Below are positions 1-13,110 of a DNA stretch of 64,000 bases, in pieces (the first letter of the stretch is position 1; each line of letters starts with the position of its first letter). Both the position numbers and the translations under genes were made by a program. Source of the DNA: Cenococcum geophilum 1.58 (taxonomy: Eukaryota; Ascomycota; Dothideomycetes; Gloniales; Gloniaceae); NCBI GenBank assembly GCA_001692895.1, contig KV748185.1:3046096-3110095 (forward strand), written 5' to 3'. Under the pieces are notes generated by a model. That model was not told the origin of the DNA. It did not search any database and was given only the letters and a program-made list of their open reading frames with translations.

Positions 1-3000
1 TAATACTTTAACTAAAAAGATTCCTTATAGAAGAATGCTTAGATAGATAATAGTAGTAGGAATACCTAAAGAATATGTGTCTATAGTATATTAAAGACAA
101 AAAGTGAATTAGGCATTAGCTAAAGAATAAGCTAAATATATAAGGATTAAGCAGCCAATAGTTAGGAAAAGTAGAGGCCTATAAAACTAGAGGGAGCTAG
201 TAATAGAGCCTTAGACCCTTAAAGGAATTTAAGGATAATATCTAAATTTATAAGTAAAATAGCAAGATTAGTAGTTTAAAGCGCTAATAGATAGTGGAGC
301 AACGCGAAACCATATTTTATTAGTAGTAGTTAAGAGAATAGGGCTACCTTATAGACAGAAGGAATAACCTTACTTATTAGTTATAATTTTAGGAGATTTA
401 ATAGCCTACAGAGGAGGGATTATTAACCTTAAAATAGGACCTATTTAGATAACCATTAAAGGAAGATAAATTAAGATATCTTTTAATATCCTACCATTAG
501 GATGGGATAAGGTAGTATTAGGAATGCCTTAGTTATAGGAATATAATCTAAAGATCAATTGGATTATAGGTTAGGTTAATATTAGAGATACTTAACACTA
601 TAAAATGCGATAATAAACTAAGTTAGTATAGTACTAAGTTGGAGCGATATATAAAGAGACTAAGTAAGGCTTAAGTTATATACCAAAAAGATACTATAAG
701 TATGGTAAGAAACTATAGTTATTAGAGAGTAAAAAGCTGTTAAAGTATATAGTATAGGACTATAAGATAAAATTGGAACTAGGAATAAGTCTAAGGTTCT
801 TTCTAATCTATAAGCTTACTAAAGAAGAAGGTAGAGCATTAAAAGAGTTTATCTAAGAAAATTTATAAAAAGGATATATTAGACCATTATAGTTATTAGT
901 AAGTTATCTAGTACTATTTATACTAAAGAAAAATAGTAAACTAAGGCTGTGTATTAACTATAGATAGTTAAATAGTATTACTAGAAAGGATAGGTATTCT
1001 TTACCCTTAATTAGCGAAATCTAAGATAGGATAGGTAACGCGTAAATCTTCACGAAAATAGATCTAAGATAGGTGTACTATTAGATTAGAATTAAGGAAG
1101 GTAATAAATAGAAGGCAGCCTTTAGATTAAAGGAAGGACTATATAAGCTATTAGTTATACAATTTAGGCTTATAAACGCACNNGTAACGTTCTAGAAACG
1201 TATTAATAATATATTAGGAGAATACTTAGATGAATTTATTATAGTATATCTTAACGATATTATTATCTATTTAATAACTAAGGAAGAAGATAGGGAATAT
1301 ATTAAATAGGTTTTAAAGAGACTATAGAAAGAACAGATGCTAGTAATAATTAAAAAATGCGAGTTCTTTACTAGGAAGACTAATTTTATTAGATTTATTA
1401 TTAAACTAGGCTAACTTAATATAGATTNAAAAAAGATTAAGGCTATAGTGAATTAGTAAGAACTAGAGAATGTTACGCAGTTAAGATTATTTTTAGGGTT
1501 TTGCAATTACTATAGAAGGTTTATAGCATAATAGTTAAAGGATATTAAGCTATTTATGTAATTAATAAAGAAAGAAGAACTATAGGTATAGGGAGAGGAA
1601 TAATAAAAACTATTTAAGAAAGTTAAAGGATTATTTACCTAGAAGCTAGTTCTTAAAATCTATTAACTAGGACTAGAAATGGTTATAAAAACAGATATAT
1701 TAGACTTTATACTAGGGGTATACTTTATATAAAAATATTAAGATAGATAGTACCTAGTAGCATACTATAGTTGGAAGATAACACTATTAGAGTTAAACTA
1801 TAACATCTATAATAAGGAGTTATTAGGTATAATTATAGCACTAAAAAAATAGAAAGCATTCTTATAAGGTATAAAGAAACTATTTATAGTTAAGATAAAT
1901 TATAAGAACCTAATAGGATTCCTAATAATAAAGGAGCTTAACTAAAGATAGGTTAAATAGGCAGAGATACTTATAGAATACTATTTTAAGATTTAGTATA
2001 CTAAAGGTACGGATAATATATAAGCAGATACTTTAAGTAGAAAAGCTAAACTATAAAATAATAAAAAGCTATTAGGGGCTTTACTATAAAAAGATATAGA
2101 CGGATTAATTAGGTATAATTATCTAAAAATCGCAGTAACTTAAGAAGAACTAGATAGAGTTTATAAGTTACTAGAAAGCTTTTAGGTATAAAAAATTCTA
2201 GAGGTATAGCTAGAAGATCTATAAACGGATATATATAAAAATCGCGAAGTAAAGTATATCCTAAGAAGTATAGCAGAATAATTTATAGAAGAATTCTATA
2301 AGGGAATAACTTAAGGATATAATGGAGCTATAGGCCTAGTGTTAAGACTCTAGGAGGAGTATATTATTAATAGAATCTAGAATATCGTAAGAAAAGTAAT
2401 AAAGGAGTGTTTAGATTACTAAAGAAATAAACTAATAAGGTATAAGCTATATAAAGGGCTATAACCTATTAAAATACTAGAGAAACCATAGGAGGTTATA
2501 TTATAGGACTTTATTATTAAGTTACTAAAATTAAGAAATCCTATTACTAGACGAGATTATAATATAATCTTAGTAATAGTAGATAAGCTTATAAAGTAGG
2601 GATACTTTATAGCATATATAGAAGAAATATTAGCGGAAGATGTCGCTAAAATCTATATTAAAGAAGTGTTTATAAAATATAGAGCACTAAATAAAATTAT
2701 ATTGGATAGAGATCTAAGATTTATAGCAGTATTTTAGGAAGTGTTCTTAGTAGAGTAAGGAGTTAAAGTAGTAACTTCTACTGTATATTATTTGTAGATA
2801 GACGGTTAAATAAAAAGATTAAATTAGACGCTAGAGCAGTATCTAAGGTATTATATTAATTATGCATAGAATAATTAGGTATTACTATTATTAGTTATAT
2901 AGTTTATATATAATATAACACCTTAAGAAGGAATAGGTATATTACTATTTAAGGCAAATTATAGATATAAGCTAAAAAAATTATTATTACTATAGTAAGT

Positions 3001-3545
3001 AAAGAAAATAAGTAGTATAGCTAAAGAAAGGATAAAGATGTTAATAAATCTTTATATAGACCTTATAGAATTAGTAAAGAAAGTATAAGAGAGAATAAAA
3101 AGGTACTATAATATTAAGAGATCTAAGGGACTAGATCTTAAGGAGGGAGATAAAGTATAGCTACTATATAAAAATTTTAAGAGTTAATAACTAAGTAAGA
3201 AGTTAGACTATATTAAACTAAAACCTTTTAAAATTATATAGAGGATTTTACTAGTTATATTTAAGTTAAACCTACTGGCCAAAATAAAGATTTACCCTAT
3301 ATAGCATATTATAATACTAGAGCTAGCATACGGGAATATTAAGCCACTAGTTTATAAAGTAGACACGTATAGAGGATAGGAAGAAAATAAATAGTAAGTT
3401 TTAAAGATTGTTAGCTATAAGGATATTAATAATAAAATATAGTACGAGGTTAAGTAAATAGGCTATACTAAGACTACTTAAAAACCACTAGAAAATTTAA
3501 AGAATACTATAGGAAAGGTATAGGAGTATTAGAAGAAATTAGGTT
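1..3545 (+). pseudogene. Gypsy-1 pol remnant (PR-RT-RNase H-IN-chromodomain)
   Basis: This is a former polyprotein that made the enzymes for reverse transcription and integration. Read through its many TAA/TAG stops, the order is Ty3/gypsy. An aspartic protease shows ALIDSGAT at about 281-306. Reverse transcriptase has YLNDIIIY at about 1240-1270, where the usual YLDD has lost one Asp to Asn. RNase H follows at about 1680-2050. Integrase carries ILDRDLRF at about 2700-2725. The tail at 3395-3545 reads as a chromodomain (pattern YEVK-x2-GYTKTT-x-PLENL), so this is a chromovirus. Stops fall where Gln or Trp is expected. The gene is dead; close relatives are at 13525-17328, 18430-26737 and 44442-51890. 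Confidence 0.92.
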
Positions 3546-3555
3546 AGGTAGTATT
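1..3555 (+). mobile_element. Gypsy-1, left part (Ty3/gypsy chromovirus, RIP-mutated)
   Basis: This is the left part of a plus-strand Ty3/gypsy LTR retrotransposon whose 5' LTR and gag lie before the window. It stops at 3555, where Gypsy-2 is inserted, and resumes at 35480. The 5 bp before the break (3551-3555, gtatt) recur at 35480-35484, so they are the TSD of Gypsy-2. Joining the two sides gives the same order as the related copy Gypsy-4 around 51890. The sequence is extremely rich in TpA and nearly free of CpA and TpG, the RIP signature. N bases at 1182-1183 and 1427 mark unresolved assembly positions. Confidence 0.93.
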
Positions 3556-3969
3556 TATAACAAAGCCTTATAGCAGGAACTATAGTAAACTTGTTAATAG
3601 GCTAGGTATATAGATATTGTAAGTAAGTTAACAACGTAATAATAACTAGTGAAGTAGTTGCCTAATAAATTAACTCTAATTATATTCTAAGAATTACTAT
3701 AAAAAAGGAACTATTTAGGTAGGGATTAAGGGTCCTTAAATATACAACCGTACTTCTATAAAATCCTCCTTATACGTAATATATGTGTTATATATATTAT
3801 ATATAGGTATACACCGTATACACTGCGTATAATATTATATAACTTGCTTACTATTCCTTATTATATAGTTTTACGGGTTCTATCCTAGACTATACCTATA
3901 TTAACTAACTAGCTTTTTTTTAACTCTTCTCTAAGTAGTTATAATATTACACTTAAAGCGTTTATAACA
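3556..3969 (-). repeat. Gypsy-2 3' LTR
   Basis: This 414-bp LTR is in reverse orientation. On the plus strand its left end aligns with TGTAACGGAACC of less mutated copies and its right end with GTTCGTAACA. It matches LTRs at 17329-17753, 26785-27179, 29435-35479 (split), 36217-36621, 43969-44395 and 52629-53064. The middle holds a variable stretch of tatacgcag-type short repeats (about 3770-3835). Confidence 0.88.
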
Positions 3970-5002
3970 CTATCTCCCTCCTCTTTATCTTTGTCCTTAA
4001 AGATACTTAGTATCTTTAAGTTATTTACTAGAGGTATAATATCTATCTAATTAATTTAGTTAATATTATTACTTATAATGCCTAAAGCCTCTTCTTCCTT
4101 ATAAGCGCAATATTATGCCCGCACTATTACTATAATACTATTACTTAGTAAGATTATACTATTTCCGTATTCTTATTATTTAAAAGCGGGGTTAGTATAT
4201 ATTATAATAGCGAGTCTATTATCTTAACAACCCTCTTTTTACTTAGAGTGTACTAAAGCAAACGTTTAATTGTCCTATAATATTCGCTCTACTTTTAACG
4301 CTAAGTATACGCGTTTTATAACTCTTAATAGTCTTTAAGTTCCCTAAGTAATTTATTATAGGGTTTTATATTTAATTTGCTGCTGTAAAGCTTAATAATA
4401 AACTATTTATTGCCTTAGTAGAACTTTGTTGTTTATATAATACTAAAAAGGAGGCTACTAATTCTTAATAATAGGCTCTTAATTCTCGTCTTACTATATC
4501 TACTTAGTTAATTTATCTTAAGAAAGTTTATAAAAAGGTTTATTTTAAGGAGTAAAAACTTATAGAATAAGGTCTATAGGAACTTAGTAATAAAAGAACG
4601 GATTCTCTTCTAATAGAGAAGGAAATAACTCTAAGTAGTTTAGCAGTTGCTCTTCCTAGGTCCCCCTTAAGTAACTTATTCTTTAGCGATTCCCCTTTAT
4701 TAATATTACCTAACCTTTTTTCTTTTAATACTTCTATACCTTTCCTATAGCGTTTTTTAGGTTCTCTAGTAGCTCCTAGGTAATCTTATTATAGCCTATC
4801 TACTTTACTTTATACTATATTTTATTATCTATATCCTTATAACTAATAATCTTTAAAACTTATTATTTATCTTCCTCTTATTCTCTATACATATCTACTT
4901 TATAAACTAGTGGCTTAATATTCCTATATACTAGCTCTAGTATTATAATATACTATATAGGGTAGATTTTTATTCTAGCTAGTAGATTTAACTTAAATAT
5001 AA

Positions 5003-7121
5003 AAACCTTTACCACACATGCAACCTTACCAAAAGGTAGCGCCACACTCCAAAACTTACGCATACCCATCTTACCATCAAAAACAATTGATTTTCTAACT
5101 TTNAAGACCTAATTCCTACTGCCTAGCGAGCTANAGGTGGATTTATTTGTCGTTTTACCTCCTTTTCCCAACAGAAAATTTTCTCTAAGGGTGGCCCTAG
5201 TTTATAAGCGAGGCACGGACAGGAACACCAAACCTACTACTACTACCACTAATACCAAAACTATAAAATAGGGGCTAGTTTCTCTACTACCTCTTAGCCT
5301 AATCTCCCTAGAAATCTTCTAGTAGGATTAGTAAGGAGAAAGGGTATAAGGATAGTAAAAACTAGGAAACCCCCCTATAAAATGCCGAAGCCTAGTAGGC
5401 TAAAAAATAAACCTCCTTTAGAAATAAGTGATCATCAGTCTAATATATTCACTTTTTCTCTCCCCTCTTCTTCTTCTTCTGGCCTATTTAGGGCAGAAGA
5501 AAAAAGAGAATATTCTTAGTCTTCTCCTAAAAATAAAAACCAAAATAAAAAACCTGTAAAAAAGATAATAAAACCAACAACTACTACGGATAGTATACCT
5601 AGTATACCTTTCCCTCCTCTTTCTCCAAAACAACACCTATAAAAAGCTTTAGAAAGCCTAACTCAGGCCTATAAAGGGCTAGAAGAAGAAGAAAAAGAAG
5701 AAAAAGAATAAGTTAAACAGCTAGAGGACTACACACGGAGTATCCTAGTAGGAGAAACCCCCTTTATATAAGGAAAAGAAAAGGCAAAAGATGTCCTAAG
5801 AGGACTAGTAGAAGAAGTAAGAGCTCTCTATAAGGAGGTAGCTCCTACTAAGGAAACTTACGCAGAGAGGCTAAAGAAGGACCTCCCTTCTTCGTCCTCC
5901 CTACCCTCCTTATTATTATTACTACTACCACCTTCTACCCCTTCTCCTTCTAATAGGAGTTCTACTTCTACTAGAAGTAAAAAAAAGCAGCTATAAAAAA
6001 GGAAGCTAGTCCTAATTATAGACGAAAAGGACTAACCGCTAGATACCTTCTCTATATAAAACAAAGTTAATTAACTATTTGCATTAAAACTGTAAGTAGA
6101 AAAGCNAGTACTAGCGTCTATAGCTAGAACTAAAGGAAAATAAAATATTCTCCTTATAACTATAGAAGAGTATAATATAGATTTCCTAGTTAAATATAAG
6201 GATATCTAGCGTAACTACTTTACCTTTTAAAGAGAATAAAAACTAGAACCCTGGGTTTAAATCATAGCCTATAGGGTTTCCACCCTACCTTTTCTAGGAG
6301 AGGGAGGCTCTAAGCTTCTAAAAGAAGAAATTAAGACCTTTAATCCTATAAAGATACAAGGACTACCTAGATGGATCTTATCTAGTGTAAAAAAACACGA
6401 TCCGCAGACTAGATTTGGCTCTATAGTTTTTACTATAGAGAATAAGAAAAAAAGACAAGAAATCCTTAAGCAAAAAGAGATCTCAATTGCAGGTACAGCT
6501 ACTAAGGTAGTAAAATACCTCAAAGTCTCTCCTACTACGCAGTGCACTAGCTGCCAAAAATTTGGCCATATAGGAGACAGATGCTCTACTAGAGCCTATA
6601 GATTCTATGCGGCTGCACATTTATCTAAAGACCACTACTATCCTACCTGTTTAATATCAGGCAGGCCTTGCAAGCACACTACCCCTCTTTATATTAATTG
6701 TAAGGAAGAACACTTTGCTAATAGTAAAGACTGCGAGAATCTTAAAGCAGCTAAACTAGTACATAAATAAAACAGATAGGATTCTAGAAGGGGGTAACTC
6801 CTACTAGGCTCTTAGAAAAGATAATAGAGAGCAAAAAAAAAAAAATAAATTGCAAAAGGACAGGGACAGATATTAGGATTTCCTATGGTTTTTTCCTACA
6901 GTTTTCTTATTCCCTAGTAGTTGTAGCAACTTAGTATCTTACTAAGGAGCTATAAACCCTTAGGGGTTTATAAACTATTAGGACATAGCTACTAGTACAT
7001 ATTAAGCTGCCTAGAAAGGATTCATGTATATAGAACTATAGCGCCATAGCCCAGAGGCTGCATGCGCAGTATTGTACGTAGTTATAATACAATGGATAAA
7101 AAAAAAAAAAAAAAAAAAAAA
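5003..7121 (+). mobile_element. ORF1-only LINE-like retroposon with poly(A) tail
   Basis: This 2.1-kb insertion in Gypsy-2 pol is flanked by a 13-bp TSD (aacttaaatataa at 4990-5002 and 7122-7134). It ends in a run of about 26 A (7096-7121), as expected of target-primed reverse transcription. It holds a leader (5003-5381), one ORF1-type frame (5382-6770) and a 3' region of about 330 bp. There is no endonuclease or reverse transcriptase frame. The A tail differs from the TTA-type tails of the other LINEs here. N bases occur at 5103, 5134 and 6105. It is less RIP-altered than its host element. Confidence 0.85.
5382..6770 (+). pseudogene. LINE ORF1 (Gag-like, zinc-knuckle) pseudogene
   Basis: This is a former nucleic-acid-binding ORF1 protein of about 462 codons. 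One frame runs from ATG 5382 to 6770 with no net frameshift; about a dozen interruptions are TAA/TAG at likely Gln or Trp sites. The N-terminal third is Ser/Pro/Lys-rich. An acidic EEEEKEEKE stretch near 5680-5720 looks like a coiled coil. A Ser/Leu/Pro low-complexity part follows at about 5885-5960. A conserved block at 6250-6540 leads into zinc knuckles: CTSCQKFGHIGDRC at 6543-6584, then further Cys/His groups to about 6740. This pattern is known from Tad-clade LINE ORF1 proteins. It is defective through its stops. Confidence 0.82.
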
Positions 7122-7239
7122 AACTTAAATATAACTAATAAAATTTTTTATATAATTTTAAAAGGTCCTAGTCTAATATAGTCTAACTTCTTACTTAGTT
7201 ATTAACTCTTAAAATTTTTATATAGTAGCTATATTTTAT

Positions 7240-7409
7240 TGTCGGAATATTAATCACGTAACATAGTCACAGGACTACGAAGCGAGACTAACTATCTGAC
7301 CTTAGAGCAACCCCTTTCTTCTAAACAATAATTAACTACTAACTTTAACACCGTATACGTACCACTACAAGTGATATTCATGCACGTTAATAAAGTGAGT
7401 ATACCGATA
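7240..7409 (+). repeat. Copia 5' LTR
   Basis: This 170-bp LTR starts with TGTCGG; its end reads ccgata, the C-to-T form of CCGACA. It pairs with 13355-13524 and all differences seen are transitions. Confidence 0.92.
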
Positions 7410-7448
7410 CTAATTAGTAGACGTATAGATTAGGAAATACGTAATAGC

Positions 7449-7760
7449 AAAGCTTAAAACCACGCATTGGCTTAACTGCCGACACGTTAAATCGCAGAGC
7501 TATCGCCCTATTTTAGTTAAAGGAGAAAACTACGTTACCCTTAAAGCTTAAAACCACGTATTAGCTTAACTGCTAACATGTTAGATTGCCTAGAGAACCA
7601 TATTTTTACTTAGAGAGAGCTACGTTATCCTTAAAGCTTAAGACCACGTATTAGCTCGCTGATGCGCTAGATCGCCTAAAGGACCCTTAAAGCTCAAAAC
7701 CACGTATCAACTTAACTGTTGACGCGTTAGATCGCCTAGAGGACCATATCTTTATTAAGA
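7449..7760 (+). repeat. Tandem repeats in the copia leader
   Basis: Four imperfect units begin with aaagcttaaaaccacg or close variants at 7449, 7543, 7633 and 7689. Units are about 55-95 bp long and share the core of a cgta/cgca tract, a ttaactg tract and a gttagatcgcc tract. The array lies between the 5' LTR and the Gag region and is non-coding. Confidence 0.75.
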
Positions 7761-7817
7761 ATCGTCTATAGTGTTTAAGAACTGTAAATTTGTTAATAGG
7801 ACACATATATACCTTTA

Positions 7818-7926
7818 CACCCTTAACCTTAACCTTAACTACACCCCTAACCTTAACACAACCCTTAACCTTAACCTTAACCTTAACTTCAACCCTAACT
7901 TAAACCTTAACCTTAAACTTAAACCT
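7818..7926 (+). repeat. Telomere-like CCTTAA/CCCTAA tract
   Basis: About 110 bp consists of imperfect hexamers, mostly CCTTAA with some CCCTAA and acttaa variants. CCCTAA is the complement of the usual fungal telomere unit TTAGGG. The tract sits inside the copia leader, so it is interstitial. It could be translated as a Leu-Asn repeat, but nothing suggests that it is. Confidence 0.7.
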
Positions 7927-7999
7927 CTAGAACCTCTACTTAACCTTAAACTAAATATACACGAAAATATAATAATATGGAAATTAACTAGAAGGAAAG

Positions 8000-10900
8000 A
8001 ATTGCTAAATATAGCAACGGAATTAACTTAGAGACGGCTATAGATAACAATCTAGCGGAGTATATAGAGACTAAGATGCACTTATATACACAATCCAACC
8101 TTATAGACTCTTTATTGTGGATAGTGTTTTAGGAAGACTTTAAGGACTTTACGCTAGAGATCTTTATATAAGTACGATCTAATATTAAAATGGGAATCTG
8201 TAAATACCTAGTTAAGAGAGGAGTATATATTGTTAAGTAAGATAAGAGATACTCCCTTAGTAAGGTACTAACGGATGTTGCTAATAAAGAAGAGTTTTAT
8301 AAATGGACAGACGAAGAGATTAGTCTAGCCCTTAATAATATTAAGCTAATAATTACTATGGCTCTATAAGACTAACTTAATACAACCCTAGATAAGCTTG
8401 CTGCACTACTAGCTACTTCGATTACTATACCGCCAGCTACTCTAATTACTGCACCACCAGCTACTCTGGTCGCTGCCCCTACTACCCCTATTACCCCCCC
8501 TAGATCTACTCCTACCGCTACACCACCAGCTACTCCAATTACTGCCCCCGCTACCCCTACTACCCCTCCCGGTCCTTAATCCTCTAATTATAACTAAATC
8601 TACGCTCTTATCGACTAACTATTATGGCTAAGAGAACAGCAACTACAGTAGCTATAGTAGTCGTAGTAACCGCAGTAGCTATATATATATATACTACCTA
8701 AACTAGCTGTGCCTAGTGTGGAGTAAGGACCTAGATAAGGACCTAGATATAGTAAAAAGGTAGCCATAATTGTAAAGACCTATATAGACAACTAAAAGTA
8801 CAATAGAGTTAGTGACAGCTTTGACTTTAAGTTAACCATCTTCTATAACATCTGTAAGAGATCTAGCTTGCCACCAAAAGGCTATATAGTAGTATTCCCT
8901 AGTATGCTAAAAGGGCTTGCTTAGGACCACTACTATAACAGCAACCTCGAGTTAAGACCTTTTATTAAAGCCTGTAACCATATACGATAGTTCTTTAAAG
9001 GGCTAGAATACTACCGTAAGAACCTTATAGAGTGGAATAGCATAACCCTTTAAGAAGTTATAGATAAGAACCCTAATAAGTTAATCTATTAGAACTTCCA
9101 ACTGCTTATAGATAAACTGCTAAAGTAACGTTATAAACTATACCTAGACTTCCGTATAAACCGTATTCTTATAAATAAGTTAGTTACCGCTTACTAGGGA
9201 GTACTAGTATACCGTATTGCTATCTTTAACCCCTTAAAAGACCTTTCTTAGTTAATTAGTAAGCTATAATCCTCTATTATTATATGGGAAAAAGAACACC
9301 CCTTATAGGCCTTAATGAGACTATTTTACTAAGCCTTTTTTACGGATTAACGCTACTATTAGAATGACTAAAGTTGAGACCAAAACACTAATCGCTACGG
9401 CAGTAATCGCTCTTATAGAACTAATAGTAGACTAAAGGCCAAGTGCTACGTCTATAAGAAGGAGGACTGCCGTTTATAGAAATATATAGAGGAGGAGCGT
9501 AATTGGTCCAGAGATGACTATAAGAGACGCTTTATTGATATTAAGGGCCGTAATAAGGGCAACTTTAATAACTACTTTAAGTAATACGTCGCTGCTTGCG
9601 AAAGAGATAAAGATAATAATTTAGACTTTAAAGCCTATATATAAGACGCTGATAACTCTAGGAGCGATACTGGAGAACCTAATGATAGTTCTACCTATAT
9701 TACTACCTTTGGAACACTTACTATGGAGGAAGCAACCTTTATAAGCGTAGAGCTAGCTAATAAGGCTTGTATATACCTGCTTACGGCTTTAAAACTCACT
9801 ATAGAGTCTACTACGGAACCTTATACGGAGACTAACCTATTTGCCTATAGTACGGCTATAGCTATAGCGTCACAATATACCTTAACGGTTTTTATGGGAA
9901 TTATAATTGATATAGGTGCTTCGCGTAAGTCTATAGCTAGCTATAGTTAATTTTAAGCTCTATAGGCTGTAGATAAGTTCGTAAGTCTTAACATGTTAAC
10001 TAAGGGCTAACTATCTAATTTGGGATTGGAGCCTCTACGTCTATCGGAACTATAGACGTTAACAGCCCTATAGGCAAGGTACAATTCCACATCGTTAAAG
10101 TAGATACTCCTTTCCTACTTTACTTAGCAGATATGGATAGACTCTATATTAAATACAATAACCTAAAAGACGTCATTATTACTCGCACTAAAAAGGTGCC
10201 AGTAGTTAGACGATTTGGCCACCTATTTCTCCTATAGAGCTTCTCCCTATAGTCTTATTTGGTTAAGTCTTTTAATATAAACCCTTACTACTTAACTAAC
10301 GTAGAACTATGACGTCTATACCGTTAATTTGGTTACCTATTAGTTAATAGACTGTAAAAGCTTCTTAATAAGGCTGGCCACGGCTATAACACTAATAGAT
10401 CTGCTATTAAAGAACTAACTAGACTCTACTACTACTGCTAAAAGTTTAGTAGACCCTTAGGTAGATTTTGCTTTACCTTATAAGATAACATTAATTTTAA
10501 TTATAATATTATCGTTAATATTATGTATATTAGCGGCTCCCCCCTATTATACGTAGTTAATAAAGTAACTTAATTTTAAGCTAGCAGATGGCTATAAGAC
10601 ATTAGCGCTAAGTATACTTAGGACGTTCTTTAAATATGCTAGATTAATAGCTATTTAGGACTACTAGACTTAATCACTATAGACGCTAAGAAGAACTTTA
10701 TTAGTAAGGAGTTTAAGCACTATATAGCTACTATAGGAGCAACTATAAAGTTGGTTCTAGTTAAATTATATAATTCCGTTAGAATGGTAGAACGCTACTA
10801 TAGCCCATTATAACAAGCCTACTAAATCATTACAACTAAAATCCCTAAAATTAGTAAGGAGATAGCCCTATAAATGGCCTTTAAAGCTATTAATAACACA

Positions 10901-13110
10901 GCTAGCCTAGAAGGCCTAGTCCCTACACTCCTAGTCTTTAGAGCCTACCCCCAAATAGTTAAATTGGACGTACTATTACCTTCAGTTACATAATAAGCTG
11001 CGGCTATTAAGAAAGCAATGGTAGAAATCTAGAAGCTATAAGCTAAACAATAGATCGCTAACGCTCTTAATATGCGAAATAGACCATAAACCGACGCTAT
11101 TTATAGCCTTTTACCTAGTTCGCCTATTTTAGTCTAGAGAGGAGGTAATACTGGCTAAAGTGGTTATTAAGACGGACTATATATACTGCTTGCCGTTAAC
11201 GGCAAGACCTATACTATAAAGCTACTAAATAGGCCTACAACCTTCCGCTCTACGGTTATAAAACCTTATCTACTAGACCTATAAGACCTAGTCAAACCAT
11301 AAAAGTCTACTAAATTAGATAAACCAGTACCTTTACTAGCCGAACCTTAATTATTACCTAAGGCTAAATTATAGCTACCGCTAAAGCGAGGTAGAGGTCG
11401 CCCCCATAAATACCTATTACTTACGGCTGTTGCAGATATAACTATTATAGATGCTATAATAGATATAAACGCTTTTACGGGTAATATTACGGATATTACG
11501 GATATTATAGATATCGCTATTTACTTATAGGACGATGATACCGCAGATACGGCTAGCACTACTATTTACTTATAGAACGATAGCAATACCTAATTCAGCG
11601 CTTTACGACAAAAGGAGGTCACAGGCCTACTTAAAAAAGGCGTCTTTAAGATTATTAAACTATATGATATACCAAAGGGGGTTAGACTCTTTAATTTACG
11701 GTTTATTAATAAGATTAAGAATAAGGGAACTAATAAAGCCTTTAAGAAATCATAACTTATTATATAGGCCTATAATAACTTAGAGAAAGAGCTAGTCCTT
11801 ATTTAGTTACTAACAATTTAACAAGTTAGCCAGCGGCTAATTCTCTGTATTACTGCTATGCTATTATAGACATAACTCTACCTCCGAGATATCTTATAAG
11901 CCTATGTCTAGTCTACTACGAACCTAAACCGCGAGTTCTACGTATAACCACCACACGAGCTAAATAAATAATTGGGAATTAATATAGACTCCGTTCTAAA
12001 GGTTATAAAGCTACTTTATAGAGTACCTAAAGCTAGAAACTACTGGTTTAAGACCTACTATTTACACTATATTAATTAGCTGTGAATAGACCAGTCCATA
12101 TACGACCCTTACTTACTCTACAGCGATAAGCCTTTTAAAATTATTGGCCTATAGACTAATAATATACTGTTCCTTATAGATAATACCTTTATAGAGGCTA
12201 AATAAAGCGAACTATATAAGGCTAAATTTATAGCTAAGGAGCTAGAGTAATTAACCGCTAATATACTAATTAAGTTTAACGGAGGACTTATTTAATTAAT
12301 ATAAGATAGGAGTATTACGCTAATATAAAAGCGCCAGTGTAAGAACCTTAGTGTGGTTAACACTACGCTAGTAGACAGCACTAGCTTTAGAGGAGTTACG
12401 CGTGGCCTGCTTACGCTAAAGGACTAGTATATCACTTAACGCGCTAGAGGAGCCTATATTGCCTTAGTCTATTAGCTAAAAGCCTTATTTAACCTATCCT
12501 TTACTACCTAGGTAATTAACCTAGTTAAAAACGATATAAAGAGTTTTAATAAGCAATTAAGCTAGTAGATTAAGAACGTATATAGAGGCCTAAAGTTTAT
12601 TAAGCTAGACGTTAATACCTTATAACTCCTAGTATTTATAAATGCTTCCTTCGCCAATAATAAGGACTTATCTTCGCAAATTAGCTACGTACTTATACTA
12701 GCAGACGCCTTAAATAAGGTAAATATTGTTTACTAGTCCTTAATTAAGTGCAAAAGAGTTACTAAGAGTGTATTAGCCTTAGAGTTATATAGTATAGCGC
12801 ATGGTTTTAACATAGGCGCTATAATTAAATCCACGCTAGATAAGGTCTTATAGGTTAACTTGCTACTTATTCTCTATACTAATTTAAAGTCTTTATATAA
12901 CTGTCTTATCTAACTAGGAACTACGTAAAAGAAACGCTTAATGATTAATATAATGTGCCTTCGCTAAGCTTATAAACGAAGATAGATTACTAAAGTTAAG
13001 TAGATTAATGGAGATACTAACCCTATAGACGCTATAACAAAGGGTAAGCCTTATATAGCACTATTATAGCTTATTAATACAAATCGAGTTAAATTATAGG
13101 CTGTAGGGTG
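8000..13110 (+). pseudogene. Copia gag-pol remnant
   Basis: This polyprotein pseudogene is broken by many TAA/TAG codons. A Pro/Thr/Ala-rich stretch lies at 8400-8580. A zinc-knuckle remnant (CYVYKKEDC type) is near 9450-9475. The protease site reads IDIGASRKS at about 9905-9935; the usual Thr is now Ile. The integrase zinc region (H...C..C) is around 10360-10475, with the core after 10500. Reverse transcriptase spans about 11900-12650, with a TNN remnant of the TDD-type motif near 12150-12180. RNase H is at about 12650-13090 and shows ALELYSIAHGFNIGA. No intact product is possible. Confidence 0.88.

Noticed and set aside
6269..6547. Minus-strand frame of 92 codons
   Set aside because: It is the shadow of the LINE ORF1 frame, which has zinc knuckles.
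9723..9950. Separate small gene of 75 codons
   Set aside because: It is part of the copia polyprotein leading into the protease motif.
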